This document shows positions 1-7,411 of a stretch of 34,483 nt of DNA, one piece after another. The DNA comes from Nitrospira sp. GTDB taxonomy: Bacteria; Nitrospirota; Nitrospiria; Nitrospirales; Nitrospiraceae. Every line of letters starts with the position of its first letter. Within the stretch, counting starts at the first letter, position 1. Made by a program: the position numbers and the translations under genes. The notes below the pieces were generated by a model. The model made no database searches, had not been told where the DNA came from, and saw only the letters and a program-made list of their open reading frames with translations. The stretch covers positions 1,737,237 to 1,771,719 of the forward strand of contig CP092081.1 of NCBI GenBank assembly GCA_022226935.1. The letters are read 5' to 3'.

Positions 1-1
1 G

Positions 2-541
2 CTACTCCTTGGTCAACACACGCTGCATGGCGCTCAGTCGGCCCCGGACCGTGCTGTCTACGACGGTGCTGCCCAGGCGGATGTGGAGGCCGGCGACATG
101 TTCAGGTTCTGTATGGAAAGTGACATCGACATCGCGCTTCAGCAGATCGCGCAATCGGGTGGTAATGCGATCCTGCTCGGTCGCCGGCAACGTATTCGCG
201 GATGACACGAGCACCTGCTGCGTGCCCTTGGATTCGTCCACCAACTTGGCGAAGGCGTCGGCAATGTCGGGCAGGAAACTGACACGATTCTTTTTAACGA
301 GTTGATCAAGGAACCGCTTGACGACCGGCGGGCATCCAAGCTTGGTGGCGACTTCGATCAGCACACTGAGCTTGGTGGCTTCGGGGAACACCGGCGAAGC
401 AACGGCATGCCGCAATGCGGCTGACTCAGTGAAGGCCTCTCCTAGTCCATTGAGGGCCAAGCGGGTTGGCTCGATGCTCGGGGTATCAAGAAGTTCGAAC
501 AGAGCTTTTGCGTATCGACGTGCGACGGCTGTCTTAATCAC
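2..541 (-). CDS. atpH: F1Fo ATP synthase delta subunit
   Basis: A 179-aa protein of the OSCP/delta family. It forms the peripheral-stalk connection that holds the F1 head to the membrane b subunits of ATP synthase. The N-terminal signature AVARRYAKALFEL, the all-helical first domain and the C-terminal segment with HIRLGSTVVDSTVRGRL are typical, and the length matches the family (about 177-180 aa). The start is a GTG at 541: an in-frame TAG lies five codons upstream and a GGATAGGT ribosome-binding stretch lies just before it. The gene reads out of the window to the left, where atpA would be expected. The usual upstream partner atpF is not adjacent; the next gene upstream is mnmA, 247 bp away, so atpH seems to open its own transcript. 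Confidence 0.95.
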   Translation of the reverse strand: MIKTAVARRYAKALFELLDTPSIEPTRLALNGLGEAFTESAALRHAVASPVFPEATKLSVLIEVATKLGCPPVVKRFLDQLVKKNRVSFLPDIADAFAKLVDESKGTQQVLVSSANTLPATEQDRITTRLRDLLKRDVDVTFHTEPEHVAGLHIRLGSTVVDSTVRGRLSAMQRVLTKE

Positions 542-619
542 AATACCTATCCGCTACGGTTAACCGTGTTTTGATCAAACGGGAAGCTTGCGTGCGGTGG
601 GCACGACAAAAAGCGCGCC

Positions 620-649
620 AAGGTAGCATTCAAACGCGGGTACTGTCAA
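620..649 (-). promoter_or_regulatory. Candidate sigma-70 promoter for atpH
   Basis: On the minus strand there is an exact TTGACA (-35, 644-649), an 18-bp spacer and TACCTT (-10, 620-625; three of six consensus bases). This would give a leader of about 70 nt before the atpH GTG. The -35 is good and the -10 poor, so this is a candidate only. Confidence 0.35.
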
Positions 650-659
650 GGAGGATCCC

Positions 660-770
660 ATGCCTGGAAACAGGAATGGTCGCCCGAGGACCGTGAGATC
701 GGCTCCAGAGGCGGGATGCAGAAGCATCACCGATGGGCATTTATCTGACTGCTGCTTATTGGAATGCTGA
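660..770 (+). CDS. Possible 36-aa small ORF with strong ribosome-binding site
   Basis: A 36-codon ORF begins with ATG at 660, preceded by a textbook AAGGAGG (648-654) five bases upstream, and ends at TGA 768-770. The peptide starts MPGNRNGRPRT and carries four cysteines, three of them in the last eight residues. It lies in the spacer between atpH and mnmA on the strand opposite to both. No convincing plus-strand promoter was seen, and the Shine-Dalgarno overlaps the reverse-strand -35 proposed for atpH, so the match could be coincidental. I do not recognise the peptide. Confidence 0.25.
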   Translation: MPGNRNGRPRTVRSAPEAGCRSITDGHLSDCCLLEC

Positions 771-788
771 CAGAGCCAGGATCAGGCG

Positions 789-1871
789 CTAAGCGCGCTG
801 AATGATTCCGCCACCCAGCACACGATCCCCTTGGTAGAAGACCGCAGACTGTCCTGGGCTTAGCGCTCGTTGAGGCTGGTGAAATTGCACTTGTAATCTC
901 CCGTTCGATGAAGGCAAGAGAGTCGCGGCCGCCGGCGGAGTGGCATACCGGATTTTCACGTCCACCTCGATGGGATGACAACCGATACCCATATCGAACA
1001 GACTGAGATCTGCAACGTGGCAATCGGACAGCACGAGCTGCTCTTCCGCGCACAACACCACTTCGCCCGACTCGGGAACCACTTTCTGCACGTACAACCG
1101 TTGCCCCATGGCAATGCCCAGGCCGCGTCGCTGCCCCGGCGTGTAAAAGGCGATCCCTTCGTGTCGTCCCAACACCTCACCATCGACCCCCACAAAGGAT
1201 CCTGGCTGTTTGAGCTCCGGCCGTTCCTGCGTGAGGAAGGTCCGATAGTCGCCCTGGCTCACGAAACAAATCTCCTGGCTCTCCTTCAGCTCCTCCACTG
1301 GTAATCCTAGGGATTCCGCTTCTTTCCACACGTCGCTTTTTTGCATTTCTCCGACCGGGAACAACAGCCGCGGCAACCAGTCGGCTTGGATTCGATACAA
1401 AAAATAACTCTGGTCTTTGCGCGCATCGAGCGCCCGATGCAACGACCATTGCCCACTCGCCTGCTGCACGCGCGCATAATGCCCGGTCGCCACGTAGTCC
1501 ATCCCCCGCTCCTGGGCCAGGGCATAAAGAGAGCGGAGCTTGACCCGCTCATTGCACCGGACACAAGGATTGGGCGTGGTCCCGGCGGCATAGCCCGCGA
1601 CAAAATCATCGATGACGCCCTGTTGAAAAATTTCTCGGCGATCGACGACCTCGTAATGAATACGTAGACGTTGGGCGACAAACTTGGCGATCCCGATCTT
1701 GCAGCAGCCACGCTCCTCCCACCGCTTGGACACCGCGGCGTGCTCGTCTTCGTGCTCCCAGACTTGGAGTGTGACGCCATGGACGTCATACCCTTGCTGA
1801 ACGAGCAACGATGCCGCGACGGAGCTATCGACTCCGCCGCTCATCCCTAGCAGCACGGTCTGACGTGTCAT
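789..1871 (-). CDS. mnmA: tRNA-specific 2-thiouridylase MnmA
   Basis: A 360-aa enzyme that thiolates the 2-position of wobble uridine-34 in tRNA Lys/Glu/Gln, using ATP and a relayed persulfide. The PP-loop ATP-binding motif SGGVDSS is at residues 11-17. The catalytic cysteine is in NPCVRCN (Cys103), the partner persulfide cysteine is in SQEICFV (Cys202), and the C-terminal barrel carries the ALSPGQSAVFY motif. The start ATG at 1871 places the PP-loop ten residues in, as is usual; an open frame continues 44 codons further but has no homologous character. It lies 32 bp downstream of a bactofilin gene on the same strand and may be the last gene of the parAB-bactofilin transcript. Together with mnmE and mnmG in the same block, it covers both wobble-uridine modification routes (s2 and cmnm5). 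Confidence 0.97.
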   Translation of the reverse strand: MTRQTVLLGMSGGVDSSVAASLLVQQGYDVHGVTLQVWEHEDEHAAVSKRWEERGCCKIGIAKFVAQRLRIHYEVVDRREIFQQGVIDDFVAGYAAGTTPNPCVRCNERVKLRSLYALAQERGMDYVATGHYARVQQASGQWSLHRALDARKDQSYFLYRIQADWLPRLLFPVGEMQKSDVWKEAESLGLPVEELKESQEICFVSQGDYRTFLTQERPELKQPGSFVGVDGEVLGRHEGIAFYTPGQRRGLGIAMGQRLYVQKVVPESGEVVLCAEEQLVLSDCHVADLSLFDMGIGCHPIEVDVKIRYATPPAAATLLPSSNGRLQVQFHQPQRALSPGQSAVFYQGDRVLGGGIIQRA

Positions 1872-1903
1872 AACGAATACCGGGGGAACAAGGAGCCGCG
1901 CAC

Positions 1904-2359
1904 TTACGGCTCTTGGGTTTTGACTTTGCCGCGATGGGCCACGAGGTCGCGCACGCCCGGGTCCTGCGGACCACCGAATTCGGAAGCTTCGTCTTCTGAC
2001 CACTTCTCAGCGCCCATGTTGCTCATGCCGTGAAAATGCGCCCCTTCCTCGATCATGATGACGGGGCTTTGAATGTCTCCGATGAGAATCCCGGGCTTCT
2101 GAATTTCCACCTTCTGCTGCGCGGTAATCGACCCCTTCACGCGCCCGCTGATTTCAACGGACCCGGCGGCGATCACACCTTTAATCACGGCGCTTTCCCC
2201 GACGATCACCGCACCACCCGTGTGCACTTCCCCTTCGACCCGGCCATCGATACGGACGGTTCCGTCAAAGGTGACGATGCCTTTAAAACTTGTTCCCTTC
2301 CCGAGAAAGGTAAACTTGTCGGATTCCGCGACGGACTGTTTTTTGGTCTCACCCCACAT
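1904..2359 (-). CDS. Bactofilin (second of tandem pair)
   Basis: A 151-aa bactofilin-family protein (DUF583). The central part, about residues 16-112, is a run of short beta-helix repeats rich in G, V and I (FLGKGTSFKGIVTFDGTVRI, then VEGEVHTGGAVIVGESAVIK). Short disordered N- and C-terminal tails flank the core, the standard bactofilin layout. Bactofilins polymerise without nucleotide into filaments that scaffold envelope, cell-shape or chromosome-segregation proteins. The start ATG at 2359 has an AAGGAGG site eight bases upstream. It shares the whole core pattern with the gene immediately upstream (2488-2970), so the two look like an ancient tandem duplication. The acidic C-terminal tail (EKWSEDEASEFGG) differs between the two copies and could give partner specificity. 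Confidence 0.92.
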   Translation of the reverse strand: MWGETKKQSVAESDKFTFLGKGTSFKGIVTFDGTVRIDGRVEGEVHTGGAVIVGESAVIKGVIAAGSVEISGRVKGSITAQQKVEIQKPGILIGDIQSPVIMIEEGAHFHGMSNMGAEKWSEDEASEFGGPQDPGVRDLVAHRGKVKTQEP

Positions 2360-2426
2360 CAGCGTCCTCCTTCACGCACCCACGACGGTGACCGCCCGTG
2401 GCACGGACTGAAATGGAACTCTATTG

Positions 2427-2458
2427 ATGCCGACTCTCGGCGCACCGGCCGGCGGCAT
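2427..2458. repeat. Inverted repeat between the two bactofilin genes
   Basis: ATGCCG (2427-2432) and CGGCAT (2453-2458) form the outer stem of a GC-rich structure. Inside it lie a GCCGA/TCGGC stem-loop and a GGCCGG palindrome. It lies in the 128-bp spacer downstream of one bactofilin gene and upstream of the next. There is no T-tract, so it is not a clear intrinsic terminator; it may tune the ratio of the two messages. Confidence 0.35.
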
Positions 2459-2487
2459 TCTGTCCAACGATTTGGTATCGATTCGGA

Positions 2488-2970
2488 TTAGCTGTTGACG
2501 AGCTTGACGCCCTGTCCGCGCGAGGTACCCTGTGGTTCGCGGGTTCCAGTTTGGCTCATCTCCAGCGTCCCGTTGAACACCACACCCTCTTCCATCGCCA
2601 GCAACGGAGCCTTAACCCCGGCATTCACCACCGCAGGCGCACGCAGCTTCACTTTCTCCCGCGCACTGATGTCGCCGGTGATTTTTCCCTTGCACACCAC
2701 CGTGCCGGCCGTAATTTTTGCTGTCAGCACCGCGTCTTCACCGACCAACAACACACCTTCGGTATGAATTTCACCGTCCAGATTGCCATCGATCCGCACG
2801 GTGCCGTTGTAGGAAATCACGCCCTTAAAGCTGACACCCTTTCCAACAAACGCATTGATCTCTTCGTTCCCTTCACGGGGGGCTGTCGATTCCAAATTTT
2901 CCATTTCACTTCCCTCGCTTTGTCCTGCCTGACGCTTTCCTTCTGGCTTGTCCTTACTAATCCATGCCAT
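2488..2970 (-). CDS. Bactofilin (first of tandem pair)
   Basis: A 160-aa bactofilin (DUF583). A basic and polar N-terminal tail of about 40 residues (MAWISKDKPEGKRQ) precedes the beta-helix core, about residues 40-140. Core examples are FVGKGVSFKGVISYNGTVRI, then GEIHTEGVLLVGEDAVL. A short tail ends in KLVNS. I chose ATG 2970 because GGGAGG lies about seven bases upstream; a GTG at 2985 is in frame but overlaps that site. The gene follows parB by 145 bp on the same strand. Bactofilins next to parAB are known to tether the segregation machinery in Myxococcus (BacNOP-PadC-ParABS), so a role in positioning ParB or parS complexes is plausible here but inferred. Confidence 0.92.
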   Translation of the reverse strand: MAWISKDKPEGKRQAGQSEGSEMENLESTAPREGNEEINAFVGKGVSFKGVISYNGTVRIDGNLDGEIHTEGVLLVGEDAVLTAKITAGTVVCKGKITGDISAREKVKLRAPAVVNAGVKAPLLAMEEGVVFNGTLEMSQTGTREPQGTSRGQGVKLVNS

Positions 2971-3115
2971 TCTCACACCTCCCACGTGTTACCTGCTTCG
3001 CACAAGGCCAGCTCGGGGGACATTCTTCCCACCCCAGTGCTGCCAGTCGCCACGAACGTGCCGGTATTCTACTCCGGTCAGTTGGAGAAATCTTCTCTGA
3101 AAATTCCACTAGCAG

Positions 3116-3964
3116 TCAATTGAGCAACTGCTCGACCACTCCATCTAATTCTTCGGGAGAAAAATAGTGGATGATGATCTTTCCGCCACGGCGACCTTTC
3201 TGCACATCCACTCTGGTGCCGAAGCGTTTCTGCAGCCGCTCCTCGAGATCGGATCGCAACGGCGCCCGCATCGAACGCTTCCCCGTTTTTTTGGCCTCTG
3301 CGTGGCCCTGGACCAATCGCTCCGCCTCTCGCACGGACAATTGCCCACTCACGATCTGCGTTGCCAAACTGCTTTGCGCAGCCGGAGTCATCAGACCGAG
3401 GATCACCTTGGCGTGACCTGTCGATAATTGATCGGTTTCAATCATGTGCTGAACCTCGGCGGGCAGCGAGGTCAATCGCAACATATTCGCGACCGACGAC
3501 CGGTCGCAGGCGACTTTTTGCGCGATCGCCTCCTGCGTCAGGCCGAATTCGTTCAGCATGCGTTGGTACGCTCGGGCGGTCTCCATGGGATTCAAATCAT
3601 CACGCTGAAGATTCTCCACTAGCGCGAGAACCATGGACTCCTGGTCGGACACATTGCGAATAAGCGCTGGAATCTTCTGCATTCCAGCCAACTTAGCCGC
3701 TCTCAGGCGACGTTCTCCCGCGATTAATTCATAAATACCGTCGCCCTTCCGGCGCACCAGAATGGGTTGCAACAGGCCATTTTGCTTGAGTGACGCCGTC
3801 AATTCGGCTAGCTCGATCTCTGAGAATTGTTGCCGTGGCTGAAAGCGATTGGGAACAACCGATTCCAAGCGCAACTCCTGCACATCTCCTCGCTCGGGAT
3901 CGGCTGTACTTCGGCCAGTCGGCAACAGCGCGTCGAGACCTCTACCGAGGGCTTTTTTCTCCAT
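3116..3964 (-). CDS. parB: Chromosome-partitioning protein ParB (Spo0J)
   Basis: A 282-aa CTP-dependent sliding clamp that loads at parS and spreads on DNA to organise the origin region. The N-terminal ParA-stimulating stretch KKALGRGLDALLP comes first. The CTPase motifs follow: GERRLR (83-88) and ENLQRDDLN (117-125). A helix-turn-helix for parS recognition lies at about 142-162, and a C-terminal dimerisation domain ends SPEELDGVVEQLL. The ATG at 3964 is preferred over the TTG at 3973 because AAGGAG sits ten bases before the ATG and too close to the TTG. The start overlaps the end of parA by 23 bp, implying translational coupling. The parS sites it should bind are present 0.8 and 1.5 kb away. 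Confidence 0.97.
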   Translation of the reverse strand: MEKKALGRGLDALLPTGRSTADPERGDVQELRLESVVPNRFQPRQQFSEIELAELTASLKQNGLLQPILVRRKGDGIYELIAGERRLRAAKLAGMQKIPALIRNVSDQESMVLALVENLQRDDLNPMETARAYQRMLNEFGLTQEAIAQKVACDRSSVANMLRLTSLPAEVQHMIETDQLSTGHAKVILGLMTPAAQSSLATQIVSGQLSVREAERLVQGHAEAKKTGKRSMRAPLRSDLEERLQKRFGTRVDVQKGRRGGKIIIHYFSPEELDGVVEQLLN

Positions 3965-4718
3965 GGGCCACAAACTCCTTCGCTAGGGAAAGATAGGCTT
4001 GAGCACCGGATGATGCCATGTTGTACAGCAACGCCGGACGACCGTAACTGGGGGCTTCGGCCAACGTGACGTTACGCGGGATCATCGTTTGGTACACGGC
4101 TTCGCCGAAATGGCCTCGAATCTGCTCGACGACTTGGCGCGCCAGCGAATTACGCGCGTCATACATCGTCAACACAATGCCCTCAATTTCTAATCCTGGA
4201 TTCAATGACTGCCTCATACGCTCAATGCTCTCCATGAGCCGTCCAAGACCTTCCATGGCATAATATTCACATTGGACCGGAATCAGAACGGAGTGTGCAG
4301 CCACCATCGCATTGATGGTGAGAAGACCGAGGGCCGGCGGGCAGTCCAACAAAATAGTATCGTACCGGTCAGCAACTTCAGCCAAGGCTTCCTTGAGCCG
4401 CTGTTCCCGGCCCTCCATATTCACTAATTCGACTTCGGCGCCAGCCAGATGAGAATTGGCCGGTACCAGGGACAATCCATTGACGGCAGTTTGCATCGCA
4501 AGAGACGCAATACTCTCCTTGATAATGAGGGCGTTATAGACCGTTTTTCCCAGCGACATGGCATCTACCCCGAGGCCGCTGGTCGCATTCCCTTGGGGAT
4601 CAATATCCACCAGAAGAACTGAACCGCCCTCAATTGCCAAGGCTGCGGCCAAATTCACCGAGGTGGTGGTTTTACCAACTCCACCCTTTTGATTTGCGAC
4701 AGCAATGATTCTCGCCAT
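3942..4718 (-). CDS. parA: Chromosome-partitioning ATPase ParA (Soj)
   Basis: A 258-aa member of the ParA/MinD family that binds nucleoid DNA as an ATP dimer and moves ParB-parS complexes. The deviant Walker A motif KGGVGKTT is at residues 11-18, the Walker A-prime LLVDIDPQGN at 35-44, and Walker B is in DTILLDCPPALG. The short N-terminus, with no extra helix-turn-helix, marks it as a chromosomal type Ib-like ParA rather than a plasmid type Ia one. A parS palindrome lies 40 bp upstream of the start codon, so ParB could affect its expression. It is co-oriented with rsmG, 67 bp downstream of it. Confidence 0.97.
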   Translation of the reverse strand: MARIIAVANQKGGVGKTTTSVNLAAALAIEGGSVLLVDIDPQGNATSGLGVDAMSLGKTVYNALIIKESIASLAMQTAVNGLSLVPANSHLAGAEVELVNMEGREQRLKEALAEVADRYDTILLDCPPALGLLTINAMVAAHSVLIPVQCEYYAMEGLGRLMESIERMRQSLNPGLEIEGIVLTMYDARNSLARQVVEQIRGHFGEAVYQTMIPRNVTLAEAPSYGRPALLYNMASSGAQAYLSLAKEFVAHGEKSPR

Positions 4719-4757
4719 GTCATCCCCAATCCACTAACACAGTGCACCAATCTCCGA

Positions 4758-4773
4758 TGTTCCACGTGGAACA
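4758..4773. promoter_or_regulatory. parS centromere site (parA upstream)
   Basis: A perfect 16-bp palindrome TGTTCCACGTGGAACA, extending to a 20-bp perfect palindrome (4756-4775). It matches the general bacterial parS consensus recognised by ParB and sits between rsmG and parA. Confidence 0.95.
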
Positions 4774-4785
4774 TCAGGACACCCG

Positions 4786-5439
4786 TTATTTCGAAAATAC
4801 AGAAAGCACGCGATGCCCATATCCGGATGGAAGCTCATACTCGACTTCGTCTACCAAAGCAAGGCCAGCCAGCGCAAAACCTCTTGGAATCCGCTCAGCG
4901 CGATACAAAATCACCTTGCCATCAGGCTTGAGCAGATCAGCGAGCAACCGCCCACTCTCATCCACTTTAAAGGCTCGCACCACGATGTAATTGAACGTGC
5001 GCCTGTTCTGGCGCCGAACATATTGCTCCAACTTGGCCGGAACCACCGTCATCTGCCGCAACCCCAGAGACCCAATGACATATCTCAAAAAGGACCCTTT
5101 TTTTTCGCTCGGCTCAAGCAGCTCCAATTCGAGCTGTGGCAGGAGAAATTTAAGCGGAAGACTCGGAAATCCGGCACCTGCGCCAACATCCAGAAACTCA
5201 TTTTTTGAAGTATTATCAATTACTTTAATTCCTGCGAGAGAATCGACGAAATGCTTAATGAGGATTTCCTCGTCATCGTCGATGGCAGTCAGATTAATGG
5301 CCTTATTCCATTTTTTGAGCTCGCAGAGATAATGAAAAAACAGCGGCACGCACGAATCGTTAATAGGAATGGCCAACTCTGTGGCGAATCTTCGAAAGGA
5401 AGCTTCAAACTGGATGGGGTCTTGTTCCACGTGGAACAA
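4786..5439 (-). CDS. rsmG: 16S rRNA (guanine527-N7)-methyltransferase RsmG (GidB)
   Basis: A 217-aa class I SAM-dependent methyltransferase that makes m7G527 in 16S rRNA. The SAM-binding loop FLDVGAGAGFP is at residues 82-92. The following LLEPSEKKGSFLR and the late VDESGRLLADLLKPDG segments are family features. The only early start in frame is a TTG at 5439, directly preceded by an in-frame TAA; a GTG four codons in is the alternative. No Shine-Dalgarno was found before either. The first codons read MFHVEQ because the start lies inside a parS palindrome, a layout familiar from gidB genes of several phyla. The gene follows mnmG with a 78-bp spacer. Confidence 0.95.
   Translation of the reverse strand: MFHVEQDPIQFEASFRRFATELAIPINDSCVPLFFHYLCELKKWNKAINLTAIDDDEEILIKHFVDSLAGIKVIDNTSKNEFLDVGAGAGFPSLPLKFLLPQLELELLEPSEKKGSFLRYVIGSLGLRQMTVVPAKLEQYVRRQNRRTFNYIVVRAFKVDESGRLLADLLKPDGKVILYRAERIPRGFALAGLALVDEVEYELPSGYGHRVLSVFSK
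5423..5438. promoter_or_regulatory. parS centromere site overlapping the rsmG start
   Basis: A second perfect TGTTCCACGTGGAACA, extending to an 18-bp palindrome (5422-5439). It covers the first six codons of rsmG, so the DNA is read both as a ParB loading site and as MFHVEQ. Confidence 0.95.
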
Positions 5440-5517
5440 TTACGCGAAACGATGTCATGGGTCAAGAATGTTTCTTCAGGCGAAGGATCTTTGATCAGGA
5501 AAGAACTGAATGGGCTC

Positions 5518-7398
5518 TCACCCACCGGCTAGCGGTTGGCGCCTGTGGCGCTCAATGGCAACCAGCAGAAGAGAAATCGCGGCAGGCGTGACGCCGGAAA
5601 TCCGTGAGGCCTGCCCCACAGATGCCGGCTTTACACGTTTGAGCTTTTCCCTCACTTCAGTCGAAAATCCTGACACACCGTCATAGTCAAAACTCCCCGG
5701 AATCGCCCGGTGCTCAAATTTTTGCGACCGTTGAATCTGTTGCTGCTGCCGCTTGATGTACCCTTCATACTTCACTTCGAGCTGCACGGCTTCTATGATT
5801 TCGGCATCCTCAAGCTCAGACCCGCCGAAGACCGAAGAAATTTTCTCATAGGTCAGCTCCTGACGCCTGAGGATCTCAGCCAACGATTGGGTTGGAGTGA
5901 CTGATCCTATCTCGAACGCTTCAAGCAGGCGCCTGACTTCCGGCGTTAACTTGGGCCTTGTGTCCTTGAGTCGCTGAACTTCCCGCTCGATGGCGGAACG
6001 TTTCTCTTGAAACTTGCGGTGGAGGCCATCAGGAATAAGCCCGATCCGGTGTCCGAGATCCATCAGGCGAAGATCGGCGTTGTCGTGCCGCAGCAACAAG
6101 CGATATTCTGCGCGGGAGGTAAACATCCGGTAGGGTTCCCTAGCATCTTTCGTGATCAAATCATCAATTAATACACCAATATAGGCCTGCGATCGGTCGA
6201 GTACGAGCGGTTCATCGCCTCTCAGCTTCAAGGCCGCGTTAATGCCGGCCATGATGCCTTGAGCCCCGGCCTCTTCATAGCCGGATGTGCCATTGATCTG
6301 ACCGGCATGGTAAAGCCCCTGGACGAGCTTCGTCTCCAAGGAATTGTGGAGCTGTCGCGGCGGGAAATAATCATACTCTACTGCATAGCCAGGCTTTAAG
6401 ATCTTGGCCTGCTCCAATCCGGGAATGGTCTTTAAGATAGCGGCTTGCACATCCACGGGCAGACTCGTCGAAATGCCATTCGGGTAAAACTCATTGGTAT
6501 CAAGCCCCTCCGGCTCGATAAAGATTTGGTGCCGCTCCTTGTCAGCAAATCTCACGACCTTATCCTCGATCGACGGGCAATAACGTGGACCGACACCGTC
6601 GATCACTCCACTGAACAATGGCGATCTATCGATATTTTTAGCAATAATATCATGCGTTTGAGAGTTCGTATGCGTCAGATGACAAGGCATCTGTGGCAAC
6701 GGAATTCGACTGGTACGGTAAGAGAATGGCGGAGGCGGATCGTCGCCGGGCTGTAGTTCCATCACCGAAAAGTCGATGGTATCGCGATCCAACCGGGGCG
6801 GAGTTCCTGTTTTCAGGCGGCCAACCTCAAACCCGAAATCGCGCATACAGTCTGAAAGATGCTCAGCTGATGCCTCTCCTGCTCGTCCAGCAGGAAAGTG
6901 ACTCAAGCCAATATGAATGAGTCCTTTCAAAAAGGTGCCGGAGGTGAGCACCACCGCACGAGCCTCAATGTGCTGACCCGAATCGGTCACAATGCCTGTC
7001 ACGGCCCCAGCCTGCGTAAGGATACGGTCAACGGTCCCGCCGCGGATGTGAAGGCCCGGTTGTGCGCGAAGCGTATCTTGCATGACCTGCCGGTAAATCT
7101 TTTTATCGCACTGCGCGCGTAATGCCCGAACCGCGGGCCCTTTACTCGTGTTGATCATCCGGAATTGAATGCCTGCTTGATCCGTGTTCCGTCCCATTTC
7201 CCCGCCCAAGGCATCAATCTCTTTGACGAGATGCCCCTTGGCGATACCGCCGATGGCCGGATTACAAGACATTTGGGCGATACGATCCGGATCCATGGTC
7301 AACAGTAAGGTGCGTGCGCCCATACGAGCCGCAGCTAAGGCCGCTTCGCAGCCTGCATGCCCTCCCCCGACCACGATCACGTCGCACTGCTCACTCAT
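5518..7398 (-). CDS. mnmG: tRNA uridine-5-carboxymethylaminomethyl synthase subunit MnmG (GidA)
   Basis: A 626-aa FAD-dependent enzyme that, with MnmE, installs the carboxymethylaminomethyl group on wobble uridine-34. The dinucleotide-binding [10 protein letters not shown] is at residues 11-20, followed by [20 protein letters not shown]. The conserved cysteine in [10 protein letters not shown] (Cys274) and the [15 protein letters not shown] and [13 protein letters not shown] motifs are present. Length fits the family (about 620-630). I chose ATG 7398 because AAAGGA lies about nine bases upstream; the in-frame ATG 7407 abuts the AAGG and is less likely. It begins 13 bp after the mnmE stop, so the two partner subunits are made from one message. 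Confidence 0.96.
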   Translation of the reverse strand: MSEQCDVIVVGGGHAGCEAALAAARMGARTLLLTMDPDRIAQMSCNPAIGGIAKGHLVKEIDALGGEMGRNTDQAGIQFRMINTSKGPAVRALRAQCDKKIYRQVMQDTLRAQPGLHIRGGTVDRILTQAGAVTGIVTDSGQHIEARAVVLTSGTFLKGLIHIGLSHFPAGRAGEASAEHLSDCMRDFGFEVGRLKTGTPPRLDRDTIDFSVMELQPGDDPPPPFSYRTSRIPLPQMPCHLTHTNSQTHDIIAKNIDRSPLFSGVIDGVGPRYCPSIEDKVVRFADKERHQIFIEPEGLDTNEFYPNGISTSLPVDVQAAILKTIPGLEQAKILKPGYAVEYDYFPPRQLHNSLETKLVQGLYHAGQINGTSGYEEAGAQGIMAGINAALKLRGDEPLVLDRSQAYIGVLIDDLITKDAREPYRMFTSRAEYRLLLRHDNADLRLMDLGHRIGLIPDGLHRKFQEKRSAIEREVQRLKDTRPKLTPEVRRLLEAFEIGSVTPTQSLAEILRRQELTYEKISSVFGGSELEDAEIIEAVQLEVKYEGYIKRQQQQIQRSQKFEHRAIPGSFDYDGVSGFSTEVREKLKRVKPASVGQASRISGVTPAAISLLLVAIERHRRQPLAGG

Positions 7399-7411
7399 GC
7401 CGGACATCCTT

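Noticed and set aside
1872..2003. 44-codon N-terminal extension of mnmA
   Set aside because: Arg/Pro-rich translation of the end of the bactofilin gene in another frame; MnmA proteins normally begin about ten residues before the PP-loop, as at ATG 1871.
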